NCBI RefSeq assembly: GCF_936270435.1
Contig: NZ_OW370567.1
Span: forward strand, 1,499,973-1,563,972
Reading direction: 5' to 3'
Length of the DNA stretch: 64,000 nt
DNA from: Wolbachia endosymbiont of Oedothorax gibbosus
Lineage (GTDB): Bacteria; Pseudomonadota; Alphaproteobacteria; Rickettsiales; Anaplasmataceae
Both the position numbers and the translations under genes were made by a program. Shown one piece after another: positions 10,036 through 18,649 of this stretch. The number at the start of each line of letters is the position of its first letter. Positions within the stretch are counted from its first letter, which is position 1. Under the pieces are notes generated by a model that saw only the letters and a program-made list of their open reading frames with translations, had not been told where the DNA came from and ran no database searches.

Positions 10036-10902
10036 TTACCTCCTACTACTTGTCCTTATATTTTCAGAACCCTGCTCAACTTTATTCTGCCAATTTGCAG
10101 TTTCCTTTAATAACTCTCCTCTACTACTATCTACAAATGTTTCAGCAGCTTCCAATGCCTTACCCCTATCACTAGCAGATAAAGCCAGAGTTTCTGAAGA
10201 GTGACCAGCCTTTAGTAACCCTTCGCTACTTGCAGGTTTCGTAGCTTCTGATAACTGCTTTTGATCATCATATTCCTTATACAATTTTTCTGCAATACCA
10301 TACAGCAATTTTAAGTCTGTGTGAACTTTAAATTCTCCGCCAGTAATTTTTGCTAGCTTTTTAAGGTTGCCACCAACTCCTTCAGCTCCTTCAGCAATTT
10401 TTTCAAGAGCAAGCTCTTTTATTCTTTTCTCATCAATTCCTGGATTGTTCTTTTTGATGTCTTCAATTATTTTTTCAACATCAACTTCAATTACAACTTT
10501 GTTTTCTTCTCTATGTATAGTAATGTTTGAATACTTACTTTTTAGTGCTTCTATTTCACCAAGTTGTTTATCGTTCAAATAAGGTATATCTCCCGTCAGA
10601 GTTCTTGACGCTAAAAAAGCTACCTTTCCTGTCCCTTTCTTTTGCTCTGTTATTTGTACACCAAGATTCTCACTAGCTTGTGTGGTTTCTATAGGTGGGT
10701 CGTATTTTTCAAGCTCTCTGCCAATAACATAGCGCCGGCCATTTTTTATGTCGTGCCCTATCTCATTCCAGGACTTAAACCAGTTCTTTGGCCATATAGG
10801 ATATATTATACCCCAACCTAAAGCTTTTGCACCTCTACCTAGAAAATTTCCTACTTTAGCTAGTATAGAAGTAGATTCTTCATTTTGGTCGTTTTTTGGC
10901 AT
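10036..10902 (-). CDS. protein of unknown function, Lys/Glu-rich
   Basis: 288 aa from ATG 10902. A longer frame reaches 10938, but a GGAGG at 10908-10912 placed five bases before ATG 10902 decides the start (MPKNDQNEES). Residues 10-60 are basic and aromatic (FLGRGAKALGWGIIYPIWPKNW), possibly a membrane-associated amphipathic stretch. Residues 100-170 look helical and charged (VDVEKIIEDIKKNNPG). No enzyme motif is visible. It probably forms a two-gene unit with the 93-aa gene. It may be a lineage-specific, perhaps secreted, protein; this is a guess from composition only. Confidence 0.6.
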   Translation of the reverse strand: MPKNDQNEESTSILAKVGNFLGRGAKALGWGIIYPIWPKNWFKSWNEIGHDIKNGRRYVIGRELEKYDPPIETTQASENLGVQITEQKKGTGKVAFLASRTLTGDIPYLNDKQLGEIEALKSKYSNITIHREENKVVIEVDVEKIIEDIKKNNPGIDEKRIKELALEKIAEGAEGVGGNLKKLAKITGGEFKVHTDLKLLYGIAEKLYKEYDDQKQLSEATKPASSEGLLKAGHSSETLALSASDRGKALEAAETFVDSSRGELLKETANWQNKVEQGSENIRTSSRR

Positions 10903-10907
10903 ACATA

Positions 10908-10912
10908 CCTCC
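10908..10912 (-). promoter_or_regulatory. Shine-Dalgarno deciding the start of the gene ending at 10036
   Basis: GGAGG on the minus strand, five bases before ATG 10902. The in-frame codon at 10938 has no comparable site. Confidence 0.7.
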
Positions 10913-11087
10913 AAGGTACTTTCTATAACTAAATACATTTTAATTATAGACGAAAAAATTTAAACTTCTATATCCATTATAAGATAGAATTATAGGGATT
11001 GCAACCATTATTTGCACATTGTCTAAAACATGTAGTATTTTCGCTACTTTTATTGTTCAATTTATTATAAAGAATACTCTCTAAATT

Positions 11088-12464
11088 ATGTTTAAATGGA
11101 ACACAAATAATATCATTGATGCAACTGGCGGAAGAGACGTAAATGGTTGTAATTGGATACATGGCTCAAATATTTCAACGGACACAAGGAGCATAAAAAA
11201 AGGTGATTTATTTATTGCACTTAAAGGGCAGAATTTTGATGGCCATAATTTTTTGCATGAAGCGTTTTTAAAAGGGGCTGCCGCTGCAATAGTAAGTGAG
11301 GGTAAATATAAAAATTTCCCTCTCATTATTGTACAAGATACCCTGAAAGCTTTGCACGATATGGCATCATATTACATTAGAAATGTTCTTATTGATGCTA
11401 AAGTTATTGCAGTTACAGGCAGTGTCGGAAAAACCACTACAAAGGATATGCTACACACTGTTTTATCGCAATATGGAGTGTCCCATGCAAACGAAGGTAA
11501 CTTAAATAATAATATAGGATTGCCTTTGACAATTCTAAAAGCTCCAAAAAACTGCCAGTACTTAATTCTTGAAATGGGAATGAATAAAGCTGGTGAAATA
11601 AAAGAATTATCAAAGATTAGTAATCCAAATATTGCAGTTATTACCAACATCGAACCTGCACATACTGAAAATTTTTCATCACTATTTGACGTTGCACAAG
11701 CGAAGTTAGAAATTCTGTATGGTATGAAAAATAACGGTACTTTGGTTTTAAGCAGAGATAATAAATATTATGATTATCTCTCATCACATGCCAATAGAAA
11801 TGTAATAAGCTTCGGTAAAGATAAAAATGCTGAAGTTTACTTGTTAGACATAATAAGAAACGATGACGGGTTAAATTTAAAAATAAGACTAAATAATAAT
11901 CAAACTATAAACTGTAATTTACGTGTGCAAGGTGAGCATTTTGCTTATTCGCTACTTGCTGTTGCAGCAGTTGTGCAAAGCCTCGGACTTGATTTATCAA
12001 AATTACCACTTGCACTTAAGAATTTTAGTGTAACAAAAGGTAGAGGTAATGTTCATAAGGTCAAATACAATAGAAAATATATACATTTAATTGATGACTC
12101 CTATAACGCCAGCCCTGCTCCGATGAAAACTGCAATAAAAACTTTGAGTACATACTCTAATCAGAGAAAAGTAGCTTTGCTTGGTGATATGTTGGAACTT
12201 GGTGATAAAAGCATAGAATTTCATACAGATCTGGTTAAGGTTATCACAGAAAATAATATAGATAAAGTTTATACAGTCGGTGAATTTATGTTAGAATTGC
12301 ATGAGCTTTTGCCAAATAATATAAAAGGCGTGCATTTTAATGATTCTAATCAATTGAAAAGTAATTTAGCTGACATTATTCAGGATAATGATGTAGTTCT
12401 AGTTAAAGGCTCACGAGGAATGAAAATGGATCTTATTGTACGGGAATTCATAATAGAATATTAA
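11088..12464 (+). CDS. murF: UDP-MurNAc-tripeptide:D-Ala-D-Ala ligase
   Basis: 458 aa. It adds D-Ala-D-Ala to the cytoplasmic peptidoglycan precursor (or lipid II in wall-less Wolbachia). The Mur ligase order is visible: N-terminal domain with DTRSIKKGDLFIALKG, the ATP loop AVTGSVGKTTTKDML (about residues 106-120), NNNIGLPLTIL, EMGMNKAGEI, ITNIEPAHTENF, the C-terminal DDSYNASPAPMKTAI and LGDMLELG. The 150-bp gap before it holds no gene. It is followed at 50 bp by the epimerase gene. Confidence 0.96.
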   Translation: MFKWNTNNIIDATGGRDVNGCNWIHGSNISTDTRSIKKGDLFIALKGQNFDGHNFLHEAFLKGAAAAIVSEGKYKNFPLIIVQDTLKALHDMASYYIRNVLIDAKVIAVTGSVGKTTTKDMLHTVLSQYGVSHANEGNLNNNIGLPLTILKAPKNCQYLILEMGMNKAGEIKELSKISNPNIAVITNIEPAHTENFSSLFDVAQAKLEILYGMKNNGTLVLSRDNKYYDYLSSHANRNVISFGKDKNAEVYLLDIIRNDDGLNLKIRLNNNQTINCNLRVQGEHFAYSLLAVAAVVQSLGLDLSKLPLALKNFSVTKGRGNVHKVKYNRKYIHLIDDSYNASPAPMKTAIKTLSTYSNQRKVALLGDMLELGDKSIEFHTDLVKVITENNIDKVYTVGEFMLELHELLPNNIKGVHFNDSNQLKSNLADIIQDNDVVLVKGSRGMKMDLIVREFIIEY

Positions 12465-12514
12465 GCAAAATCATTGTATTGATTTACAGTAACAAATTAT
12501 TAGGAACTTTAATC

Positions 12515-13465
12515 GTGACAAAACGTGTAATTATTTTTGGTGGAACGGGGTTTATAGGGAAACACATCGTAAGACGTTTGGCAGCAGAAGGATATTTAAT
12601 AAAGATATTCACTCGTAATCAGGAAAAAGCTGCTTGTTTAAAATTGTGTGGCAATTTGGGACAAATATCAATATTTAAAGGCGATTTTTTTGATGAAAAA
12701 TCAGTTCTAGAGGGTATGGAAGAATGTGATGTAGCCATAAACTTAGTGGGAATATTATATGAAGCAAAAAAGCACGATTTTTACGCTGTTCACGTTAAAA
12801 TAGCTGAAAGGATAGCAAAAGCTGCAAAAATGAAAAATGTACCTATGATGATACATTTTTCTGCTATGGGAATAGAAAATAGCAAGTTGTCAAAATATGC
12901 TCAAAGTAAATTGGAAGGTGAAAAAGCTGTAACTTCAGCATTTCAAGAAGCAATAATAATTAGGCCAAGCCTTGTATTTGGTAAAGAAGATAACTTCTTT
13001 AATAAATTTGCAAGATTAGCAACTGTTCTTCCTTTTTTGCCGCTAATTGGCAATGGAACGACTAAATTTCAGCCAATATGTGTAACAGACTTAGCTGAAG
13101 TGGTATATCGTATTATCAGTTTTAATAAGCAAGACAAGAAAATTTATAACATGGGTGGACCAAAGGTTTACTCTTTCAAAAGCTTATTGAAGTTTATTCT
13201 GAATGTTACTAACAGAAAGTGTTTGTTGATCAATGTATCTTTTCCAATGGCAAAGTTAATAGCTTTCTTTTTAGAAAATAAAATTATTTCTATGCTGCTA
13301 AAACCAATAACCAGAGATACGAACCCTGTGCTTACTCGAGATCAGGTGAAAGTTATGATGAATAGCTCAATCGAAAAGTCAGTTGACCTTGAAACAATGA
13401 AGGTTCGACCATTAGCAATTGAAAATGTGGTGCCAGAGTACTTGAAGATTTATAGAAAGTATTGA
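12515..13465 (+). CDS. NAD-dependent epimerase/dehydratase, NDUFA9-like
   Basis: 316 aa from GTG 12515, chosen because AGGA lies nine bases upstream and the Rossmann strand begins at once (RVIIFGGTGFIGKHIVRRL). A TTG at 12479 is open but weaker. It has the atypical SDR features of the complex I assembly/NDUFA9 group: DVAINLVGILYE, IHFSAMGIE, YAQSKLEGEKAV (YxxxK) and RPSLVFGKEDNFFNKFA. Human NDUFA9 belongs to complex I and bacterial homologues are often called NADH-ubiquinone oxidoreductase-like, but catalysis has not been shown for most of them. Confidence 0.85.
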   Translation: MTKRVIIFGGTGFIGKHIVRRLAAEGYLIKIFTRNQEKAACLKLCGNLGQISIFKGDFFDEKSVLEGMEECDVAINLVGILYEAKKHDFYAVHVKIAERIAKAAKMKNVPMMIHFSAMGIENSKLSKYAQSKLEGEKAVTSAFQEAIIIRPSLVFGKEDNFFNKFARLATVLPFLPLIGNGTTKFQPICVTDLAEVVYRIISFNKQDKKIYNMGGPKVYSFKSLLKFILNVTNRKCLLINVSFPMAKLIAFFLENKIISMLLKPITRDTNPVLTRDQVKVMMNSSIEKSVDLETMKVRPLAIENVVPEYLKIYRKY

Positions 13466-13473
13466 TAGAAGAG

Positions 13474-13547
13474 TGTGCCCGATAGGATTCGAACCTACGA
13501 CCCACAGCTTAGAAGGCTGTTGCTCTATCCAGCTGAGCTACGGGCAC
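13474..13547 (-). tRNA. tRNA-Arg (anticodon UCU)
   Basis: A 74-nt cloverleaf can be folded: acceptor GTGCCCG/CGGGCAC, D arm GCTCAGCTGGATAGAGC, anticodon stem ACAGC/GCTGT around loop CTTCTAA (anticodon TCT), T arm with GGTTCGAATCC and discriminator A. Short open frames across it are spurious. Confidence 0.96.
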
Positions 13548-13860
13548 ACAACATATATAAAATGCTTCTTAACACGCATAAAGTCAAGTGTGAATATGAT
13601 GGTTGTCTTGCAAAACCTTATTATTGCAGTTGTGTGTCACGCGCTGCTGAAATTGGATGCGAGAAGTCTATTTATTTTAGAAAATATTATATAGAAACTT
13701 CCTTGACAAACTCCTTCAACCCCCTTATCATGAAACTGAAGGTATTCAGTTATCTTCATCTGTGCAGATTAAACAGCAAGAAAACAACGTAGTTGGCGTC
13801 TTATTTTTAATTTTTTGCACTATGTGCACCTTATGTCTTCACAGTATTTCTAGCTATATA

Positions 13861-14110
13861 AGCTGAAACGCGCTGTTTAAGACAGTATAGAACGCCGATT
13901 TGCAGGATTAGAGAGTGACAACTAGCTAACACGGGATATCTTTTGCCTTTTTTTCTGCTTAGTAAGTTTCTTAAACATTTAAACTAAGGTGAGTTGCATT
14001 TAAAAGCAGCTAAATTGCAGTGTTTAAGACTTAAAAAACGCCAATGTTTTTAAATAGATATTGACAGGGGCTTCTTTTGCCTTTTTTAAATTAATTAATT
14101 TCTTAATATT
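13861..14110. repeat. two diverged tandem units in a gene-poor gap
   Basis: Unit A (13861-13975) and unit B (14008-14110) share the order AGCTGAA.., TGTTTAAGAC, AACGCC, TCTTTTGCCTTTTTT and TTTCTTAA at about 147 bp spacing. Much of the rest has drifted. The gap 13548-14154 has no other feature I can support and no open frame with a ribosome site. It ends at the terminal repeat of the decayed IS982. Confidence 0.5.
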
Positions 14111-14168
14111 TCTAGCTAACATGAACAAACATTTGAGAGTAACTTCCGCTAGTAACCCCAGTTGCGGA

Positions 14169-14207
14169 TTAATCAATATAGTAAAATCTAGAAATACAGG
14201 GCTTTTT
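14169..14207 (-). pseudogene. last 12 codons of the decayed IS982 transposase
   Basis: Encodes KKPCISRFYYID and stop on the minus strand, equivalent to the C-terminus KKPCISQLYFVG of the young copies. The group II intron starts at the next base (14208). Confidence 0.85.
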
Positions 14208-14753
14208 GTGTGCCGTAGAGACACAAGGAATGTTCAGGAAAGAGCAAACTAAGTGCGAAAGCTGCACAATAGATGAGGGTGGGCCCCTCGGAGCCGGTTT
14301 ACAAGAGCAGGCTTCAAACAACCATAAGCTGCTTTGGTAAAGAGCCAAGGTAGTGAGCGTTATGGAAAAGGCGTAATTATGCGTCATGTGTGAAATAGAG
14401 AGATGAACGCAAGTGAACCACTGATTACACGTCGAAAGGTAATGCGATGATGTCAAAACCAGGGGAGAAAAAGTAACTTGGGATAAGCCTATCGGGAACT
14501 TGTCTACTGGGTAGGTGGCATCCGGCATATAGGTGGCATGAACCTATTTCAGGCTATTGTGTGGAACTATGGGAACCTGTCGTTTCGATGATAAGGGAGA
14601 AGTCCAAGGAGCTGAACTCTAAGGAAGAGAGTACTGATGCGAAAAACAGGGGCGGATTAGCTCGTAGTAGTGAAGAAGTTTTTGTAATGGAAATGGAGCG
14701 AAGGGGCTGAGTTATTTAGTTTTAATTATTTATCAACCGAAAGGGAAGAGTTA

Positions 14754-16001
14754 ATGAATAAAACAAAATCTTTTGACATACCAAAGCAACTGATTTGGAA
14801 AGCTTATAAACAAGTATCCAAAAACAGAGGTGCGGCAGGTGTAGATGAGGTCTCGATAACAAAGTTTGAAGAAAATCTAAAAGATAATCTATACAAACTG
14901 TGGAATCGGATGTCATCCGGAAGTTATTTTCCAGAACCAGTAAAAGCTGTTGCGATACCAAAAGATACAGGAGGACAAAGAACTTTATGTGTTCCTTCAG
15001 TATTCGACAGGATAGGGCAAACAGCAGCTACTATGTATCTCGAACCGTTAGTAGAGCAGGAATTTCACGAAGATTCGTATGGTTATAGACCAAACAAGTC
15101 TGCACTGGATGCGGTAAGTACAGCGTGTAAGAGATGTTGGAGAAGTGATTGGACGATAGATCTTGATATTTCTGGATTTTTCGACAATCTGGATCATGTG
15201 TTAGCACTGCAAACTATCAAGAAGCATACAGATTGCAAGTGGGTCATACTGTACGTGGAAAGGTGGATGAAAGCCCCGATTCAACTAGCAGATGGCAGTA
15301 AGGTAGTTAGGAATAAGGGAGTTCCACAAGGAGGTTCTGTAAGCCCAATCATTTCTAACATATTTATGCATCATGCATTTGATATGTGGATGAGGCAAAA
15401 CTACCCAACAATACCATTTGAGAGATATGTAGATGATGCAATGGTGCACTGTAAAACCCAGAGACAGGCAAAATTCATAAAAGACAAGATCGAAGAAAGA
15501 TTGGCTGAGTTTAAGCTAAAATTACATCCTGAAAAGACACAAATAGTGTACTGTAAGGATGACAATAGGAGAGATGAGTTTCCAATACAGAGCTTTGACT
15601 TTCTGGGTTACACGTTCAGACCTAGACTGGCAAAGAACAATAAAATAGGAAACTATTTTGTCTCATTTCTACCTGCAATTAGCAACAAAGCCAAGAAGAA
15701 GATCAACCAAACCATAAGGTCATGGAAAATACGTAGGCAAACATATACAACACTAGAGAAAATATCAAAGAAAATAAATCCTATAGTCCGAGGCTGGTAT
15801 CAGTACTATGGCAGGTTTTATAAATCAGAGATGTATCCATCTCTCAGAAATGTAGAGTGGCACCTAGTAGGATGGGTCAGAGCCAAATATAAGAAACTTC
15901 GAAATCATGGAAGACTAGCAAAGCAATTTCTAGCAAAAGTGAGAAAGAGGTCTCCAAATATTTTCTATCACTGGACACTAGGATTGGGATCAAAAGGCTG
16001 A
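14754..16001 (+). CDS. ltrA: group II intron reverse transcriptase/maturase (outer intron)
   Basis: 415 aa. The reverse-transcriptase blocks are in order: KNRGAAGVDEVSI (RT0/1), QRTLCVPSVFDRIGQ, SYGYRPNKSALDAV, DLDISGFFDNLDH, GVPQGGSVSPIISNI, and FERYVDDAMVH with the active-site YVDD. The maturase (X) domain ends in INPIVRGWYQYYGRFY. There is no HNH endonuclease domain, so retrohoming would have to use strand priming at the replication fork or the site's natural nick. AAAGGGAAGAG before ATG 14754 is a ribosome site. The frame is intact. Confidence 0.95.
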   Translation: MNKTKSFDIPKQLIWKAYKQVSKNRGAAGVDEVSITKFEENLKDNLYKLWNRMSSGSYFPEPVKAVAIPKDTGGQRTLCVPSVFDRIGQTAATMYLEPLVEQEFHEDSYGYRPNKSALDAVSTACKRCWRSDWTIDLDISGFFDNLDHVLALQTIKKHTDCKWVILYVERWMKAPIQLADGSKVVRNKGVPQGGSVSPIISNIFMHHAFDMWMRQNYPTIPFERYVDDAMVHCKTQRQAKFIKDKIEERLAEFKLKLHPEKTQIVYCKDDNRRDEFPIQSFDFLGYTFRPRLAKNNKIGNYFVSFLPAISNKAKKKINQTIRSWKIRRQTYTTLEKISKKINPIVRGWYQYYGRFYKSEMYPSLRNVEWHLVGWVRAKYKKLRNHGRLAKQFLAKVRKRSPNIFYHWTLGLGSKG

Positions 16002-16008
16002 ATAACGG

Positions 16009-16028
16009 GAGCTGTATAAATCGAGAGG
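16009..16028 (+). ncRNA. domain V of outer intron, 5' part
   Basis: Starts with the catalytic AGC (GAGCTGTATA...) and ends ...GAGAGG at 16028. The 3' part resumes at 18452 with TTTACGTACAGTTC. Joined they give a 34-nt domain V with arms GAGCTGTA/TACAGTTC and the conserved CG bulge. The inner intron inserted exactly between them. Confidence 0.88.
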
Positions 16029-16558
16029 GTGCGCCGTGGCACGCATTAAGAAATACTTAGCAGAGCTAAGCGGGGTTCAGAATAAATGGCCTCGAGGTGA
16101 ACAACTAACTTTAACCCGAAAGGGGAGGAGGACAAGAGCATGTATGTAAAGCGAGAGTTGTCTGAAGATGTGTAAGATAACGGCTTGCAACACCTGATCA
16201 ATATGGTTAAAGCTAAACTGCTTGAATTCTAATCTTCAGGGGTGGGACTTCACATCCATGGGTATCACATTTAAAACCCCATGTCTACAGTAAGCACAGA
16301 TTAAACTTTCGTTTGTGCGACATTCTGGCTGTAGAACGATAAGTAGTGAACTTATTTAAGAGGATGAATGGAAAACCTAAGTTGATCTAGAACAGTTCTT
16401 AGTGACGGAACATGGGATGACCTAAGGAACGCGAGTTCTATGGTTACGGAGTCATCGTAGTAGTCGTGGAAGTAACGAACCACCGGGGAATGTGGGAGAG
16501 CCACATACAGGGCAAAGGGTGACAGATAATTGAATGTTGAAATTGGGAGGTACGCAAG

Positions 16559-18352
16559 ATGCGGAAAGCTGAAACAATACTTAACATTATACGTGAACGC
16601 GGACAAAGAAATCTGCCGGTTAAAAACGTATATCGCCTACTTTATCAGCGTGATCTTTACCTTCAAGCGTATGGTAAACTTTGTCGTAATAAAGGTGCTA
16701 TGACAGAAGGTGTAACTGCTGAAACAGTTAATGGTATGTCTTTGGAGAAAATTGATAAAATCATAGAGGATTTACGCTATGAACGATATCGATGGATACC
16801 AGTAAAACGTATCTACATTTTAAAGAAGAGCGGTAAACGAAGGCCGTTAGGATTGCCAACATGGTCAAACAAGTTACTTCAAGAAGTAATCCGATTAATA
16901 TTGGAAGCCTATTATGAGTCTAAATTTAGTGAGTGTTCACATGGATTCCGGCCAAAGCGTGGATGCCATACTGCATTAAAAGCAGTAACGCAAAAAGGCA
17001 GAGGTACAAAATGGTTTATAGAAGGGGATCTCAGAGCATGTTATGACTCAATTGATCATACCATATTGTTAAAAATACTGAGTGAAAGCTTTCAAGACAA
17101 CCGTTTTATCCAACTAATCAATCGACTGCTAAAAGCAGGATATATGGAAAATTGGAAGTACAATAAGAGTCACAGTGGAGTACCACAGGGCTCTATTATT
17201 GGTCCAATTCTGAGTAACATATTACTCGATCGGTTAGATAAACATGTGGAACATACATTAATACCAGCAAATAACCGAGGTAAGCGAAGAAGGACAAACC
17301 CAAAATATTTAAGGTTAACCAAGCAAGTATCGATGATGAGAAAACAAGGGAATTGGGAGCAAGTAAGGCAACTGCGCCAATTAGTGCAGAGTATGCCATC
17401 TAAGGACTCTTGTGATCAAAATTATCGACGTCTTTGGTATGTTAGGTATGCTGATGATGTTCTGGTAGGGTTTGCAGGACCAAAAAATGAAGCTGAACAA
17501 ATTAAAAATGAGATTGCTAGATTCCTCAATGAGGAGCTCAAACTTATGCTTAATGAAGATAAAACGCTTATTACACACGCATGTGATAGCAAAGCCAATT
17601 TTTTGGGTTATGAAATACACGTCTTGCATGCAGATGATAAACATGATCATCGGACACAGCGGTGTATTAACGGTAGTGTTGGCTTACGTGTACCACACCA
17701 TATAAAGCAGAAAAAGTGTTCTGAATATATGCGTTGTGGAAAGCCTATACATTTACCTCAACGTACAATTGATACAGCTTACAGTATTGTTGCTCAGTAT
17801 CAAACTGAATATCGAGGAATTGTACAATACTACAAAATGGCCTACAACCTTCACACACTAAGTTATCTGAAGTATGTGATGGAAGTATCATTAGTAAAGA
17901 CTTTAGCATCTAAATACAAAACAACTTGCAGGAAAATTTATAGAAAATTTGGTGCGATGATTGAAAACGATGAAGGTGAAAAACGAAAAGTCATCCAAAT
18001 CAGAGTAGATCGTTTACCATCAAAGATACCATTAATTACACACTTTGGTGCTGTGTCGCTAAAATGGAATAAATGGGTAAGCATAAGTGATAACCTTATA
18101 CCAATATGGAATAAGCGTAGTGAAATAGAGCAAAGACTATTGGCACAAACTTGTGAATTATGTAAATCACAAGAGCAGATTGAGGTACACCATGTACGTA
18201 AACTTGCTGATCTACGAAGTAAGAGTAATGTTGAACTACCTGAATGGAAGAAAAGAATGATTGAACGACAGAGAAAAACTCTTGTTGTTTGTCATGAATG
18301 CCATAAGAAAATCCAATATGGGAAATATGATGGTGATTCCTTAAAACGTTAG
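16559..18352 (+). CDS. ltrA: group II intron reverse transcriptase/maturase/HNH endonuclease (inner intron)
   Basis: 597 aa, preceded by GGGAGG seven bases before ATG. RT domains: NKGAMTEGVTAETV, RRPLGLPTWSNKLLQEVI, CSHGFRPKRGCHTAL, EGDLRACYDSIDH, GVPQGSIIGPILSNI, and WYVRYADDVLVGF with the YADD active site. The maturase region covers residues about 400-520. The C-terminus carries an HNH nuclease with paired zinc cysteines (CELC, CHEC) and HHVRKL, so this intron can cut its second DNA strand. The sequence is much diverged from the outer RT, so the two introns come from different lineages. The frame is intact. Confidence 0.95.
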   Translation: MRKAETILNIIRERGQRNLPVKNVYRLLYQRDLYLQAYGKLCRNKGAMTEGVTAETVNGMSLEKIDKIIEDLRYERYRWIPVKRIYILKKSGKRRPLGLPTWSNKLLQEVIRLILEAYYESKFSECSHGFRPKRGCHTALKAVTQKGRGTKWFIEGDLRACYDSIDHTILLKILSESFQDNRFIQLINRLLKAGYMENWKYNKSHSGVPQGSIIGPILSNILLDRLDKHVEHTLIPANNRGKRRRTNPKYLRLTKQVSMMRKQGNWEQVRQLRQLVQSMPSKDSCDQNYRRLWYVRYADDVLVGFAGPKNEAEQIKNEIARFLNEELKLMLNEDKTLITHACDSKANFLGYEIHVLHADDKHDHRTQRCINGSVGLRVPHHIKQKKCSEYMRCGKPIHLPQRTIDTAYSIVAQYQTEYRGIVQYYKMAYNLHTLSYLKYVMEVSLVKTLASKYKTTCRKIYRKFGAMIENDEGEKRKVIQIRVDRLPSKIPLITHFGAVSLKWNKWVSISDNLIPIWNKRSEIEQRLLAQTCELCKSQEQIEVHHVRKLADLRSKSNVELPEWKKRMIERQRKTLVVCHECHKKIQYGKYDGDSLKR

Positions 18353-18361
18353 ATTATTGGA

Positions 18362-18396
18362 GAGCCACGTGATACGGAAACGGTCATGCGTGGTTC
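18362..18396 (+). ncRNA. domain V of inner intron
   Basis: 35-nt hairpin with arms GAGCCACG/CGTGGTTC, catalytic AGC at the base and a GGAAAC loop. It lies 10 bases after the RT stop codon. Domain VI follows and the intron ends at 18451. An overlapping open frame here is not a gene. Confidence 0.85.
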
Positions 18397-18505
18397 GGAG
18401 AGAGGCTGTTGGAAAAGTGCTTAATAGTAACTCGCTGGCTGCCTACTCTACTTTACGTACAGTTCTGCGAGAGACTGGTGGGGAAGTTCCGCCGGTCTAC
18501 TCTCC

Positions 18506-18562
18506 AGGCTTCATGGAATATGAAACTAATGTAGAAAAGATGTGCACCAAAAAATTTATTGG
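18506..18562 (-). pseudogene. middle fragment of the decayed IS982 transposase
   Basis: Encodes PINFLVHIF...VSYSMKP on the minus strand, between the outer intron's 3' end and the IS110. It matches VNFLVHIFSTLISYSMQS of the intact copies. Confidence 0.85.
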
Positions 18563-18596
18563 AGCAGTTGTGTTAAAAGTCAATAGGAAAATTGAT

Positions 18597-18649
18597 GTAG
18601 CTGTGAATAAGTACTTAAGATTTGTGTGGGCGTACTTATTCACAGCTAC
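18597..18649. repeat. 18-bp perfect inverted repeat, hairpin after the IS110 transposase
   Basis: Arms GTAGCTGTGAATAAGTAC (18597-18614) and its exact complement (18632-18649) enclose a 17-nt loop. It lies between the transposase stop and the right end of IS110. It could terminate the transposase transcript or be part of the element's end structure; no T-run follows on the minus strand. Confidence 0.8.

Larger units (their letters stand above)
16029..18451 (+). mobile_element. inner group II intron within domain V of the outer intron
   Basis: Begins GTGCGCC at 16029 and ends ...CTACTCTAC at 18451, length 2,423 nt, same strand as the outer intron. It has its own 5' ribozyme region (16029-16558), a 597-aa ORF, a domain V (18362-18396: GAGCC...GGTTC arms with GGAAAC loop) and a domain VI ending at 18451. 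Its removal reconstitutes the catalytic hairpin of the outer intron to the base, making the pair a twintron. Confidence 0.9.
14208..18505 (+). mobile_element. outer group II intron, split by an inner intron
   Basis: It starts with GTGTGCC at 14208 and ends ...CTACTCTCC at 18505. Both borders are confirmed by alignment of the joined exons to the intact IS982 copies: nine bases GGGCTTTTT, then a 14-base segment that lines up without gaps. Excluding the inner intron (16029-18451) it is 1,875 nt. It holds the 415-aa reverse transcriptase. Its domain V is cut by the inner intron but is exactly 34 nt when rejoined. It lies antisense to the transposase it interrupts, so splicing would not repair that mRNA. 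Confidence 0.9.

Noticed and set aside
13475..13792. Open frames across 13473-13792
   Set aside because: Run through the tRNA-Arg gene; no coding character beyond it.
13861..14110. CRISPR-like array
   Set aside because: Only two diverged units of about 110 bp without regular short repeats; no cas genes in the window.
14169..14528. 119-aa minus-strand open frame
   Set aside because: Only its last 12 codons are the IS982 tail; the rest is the structured 5' region of the group II intron.
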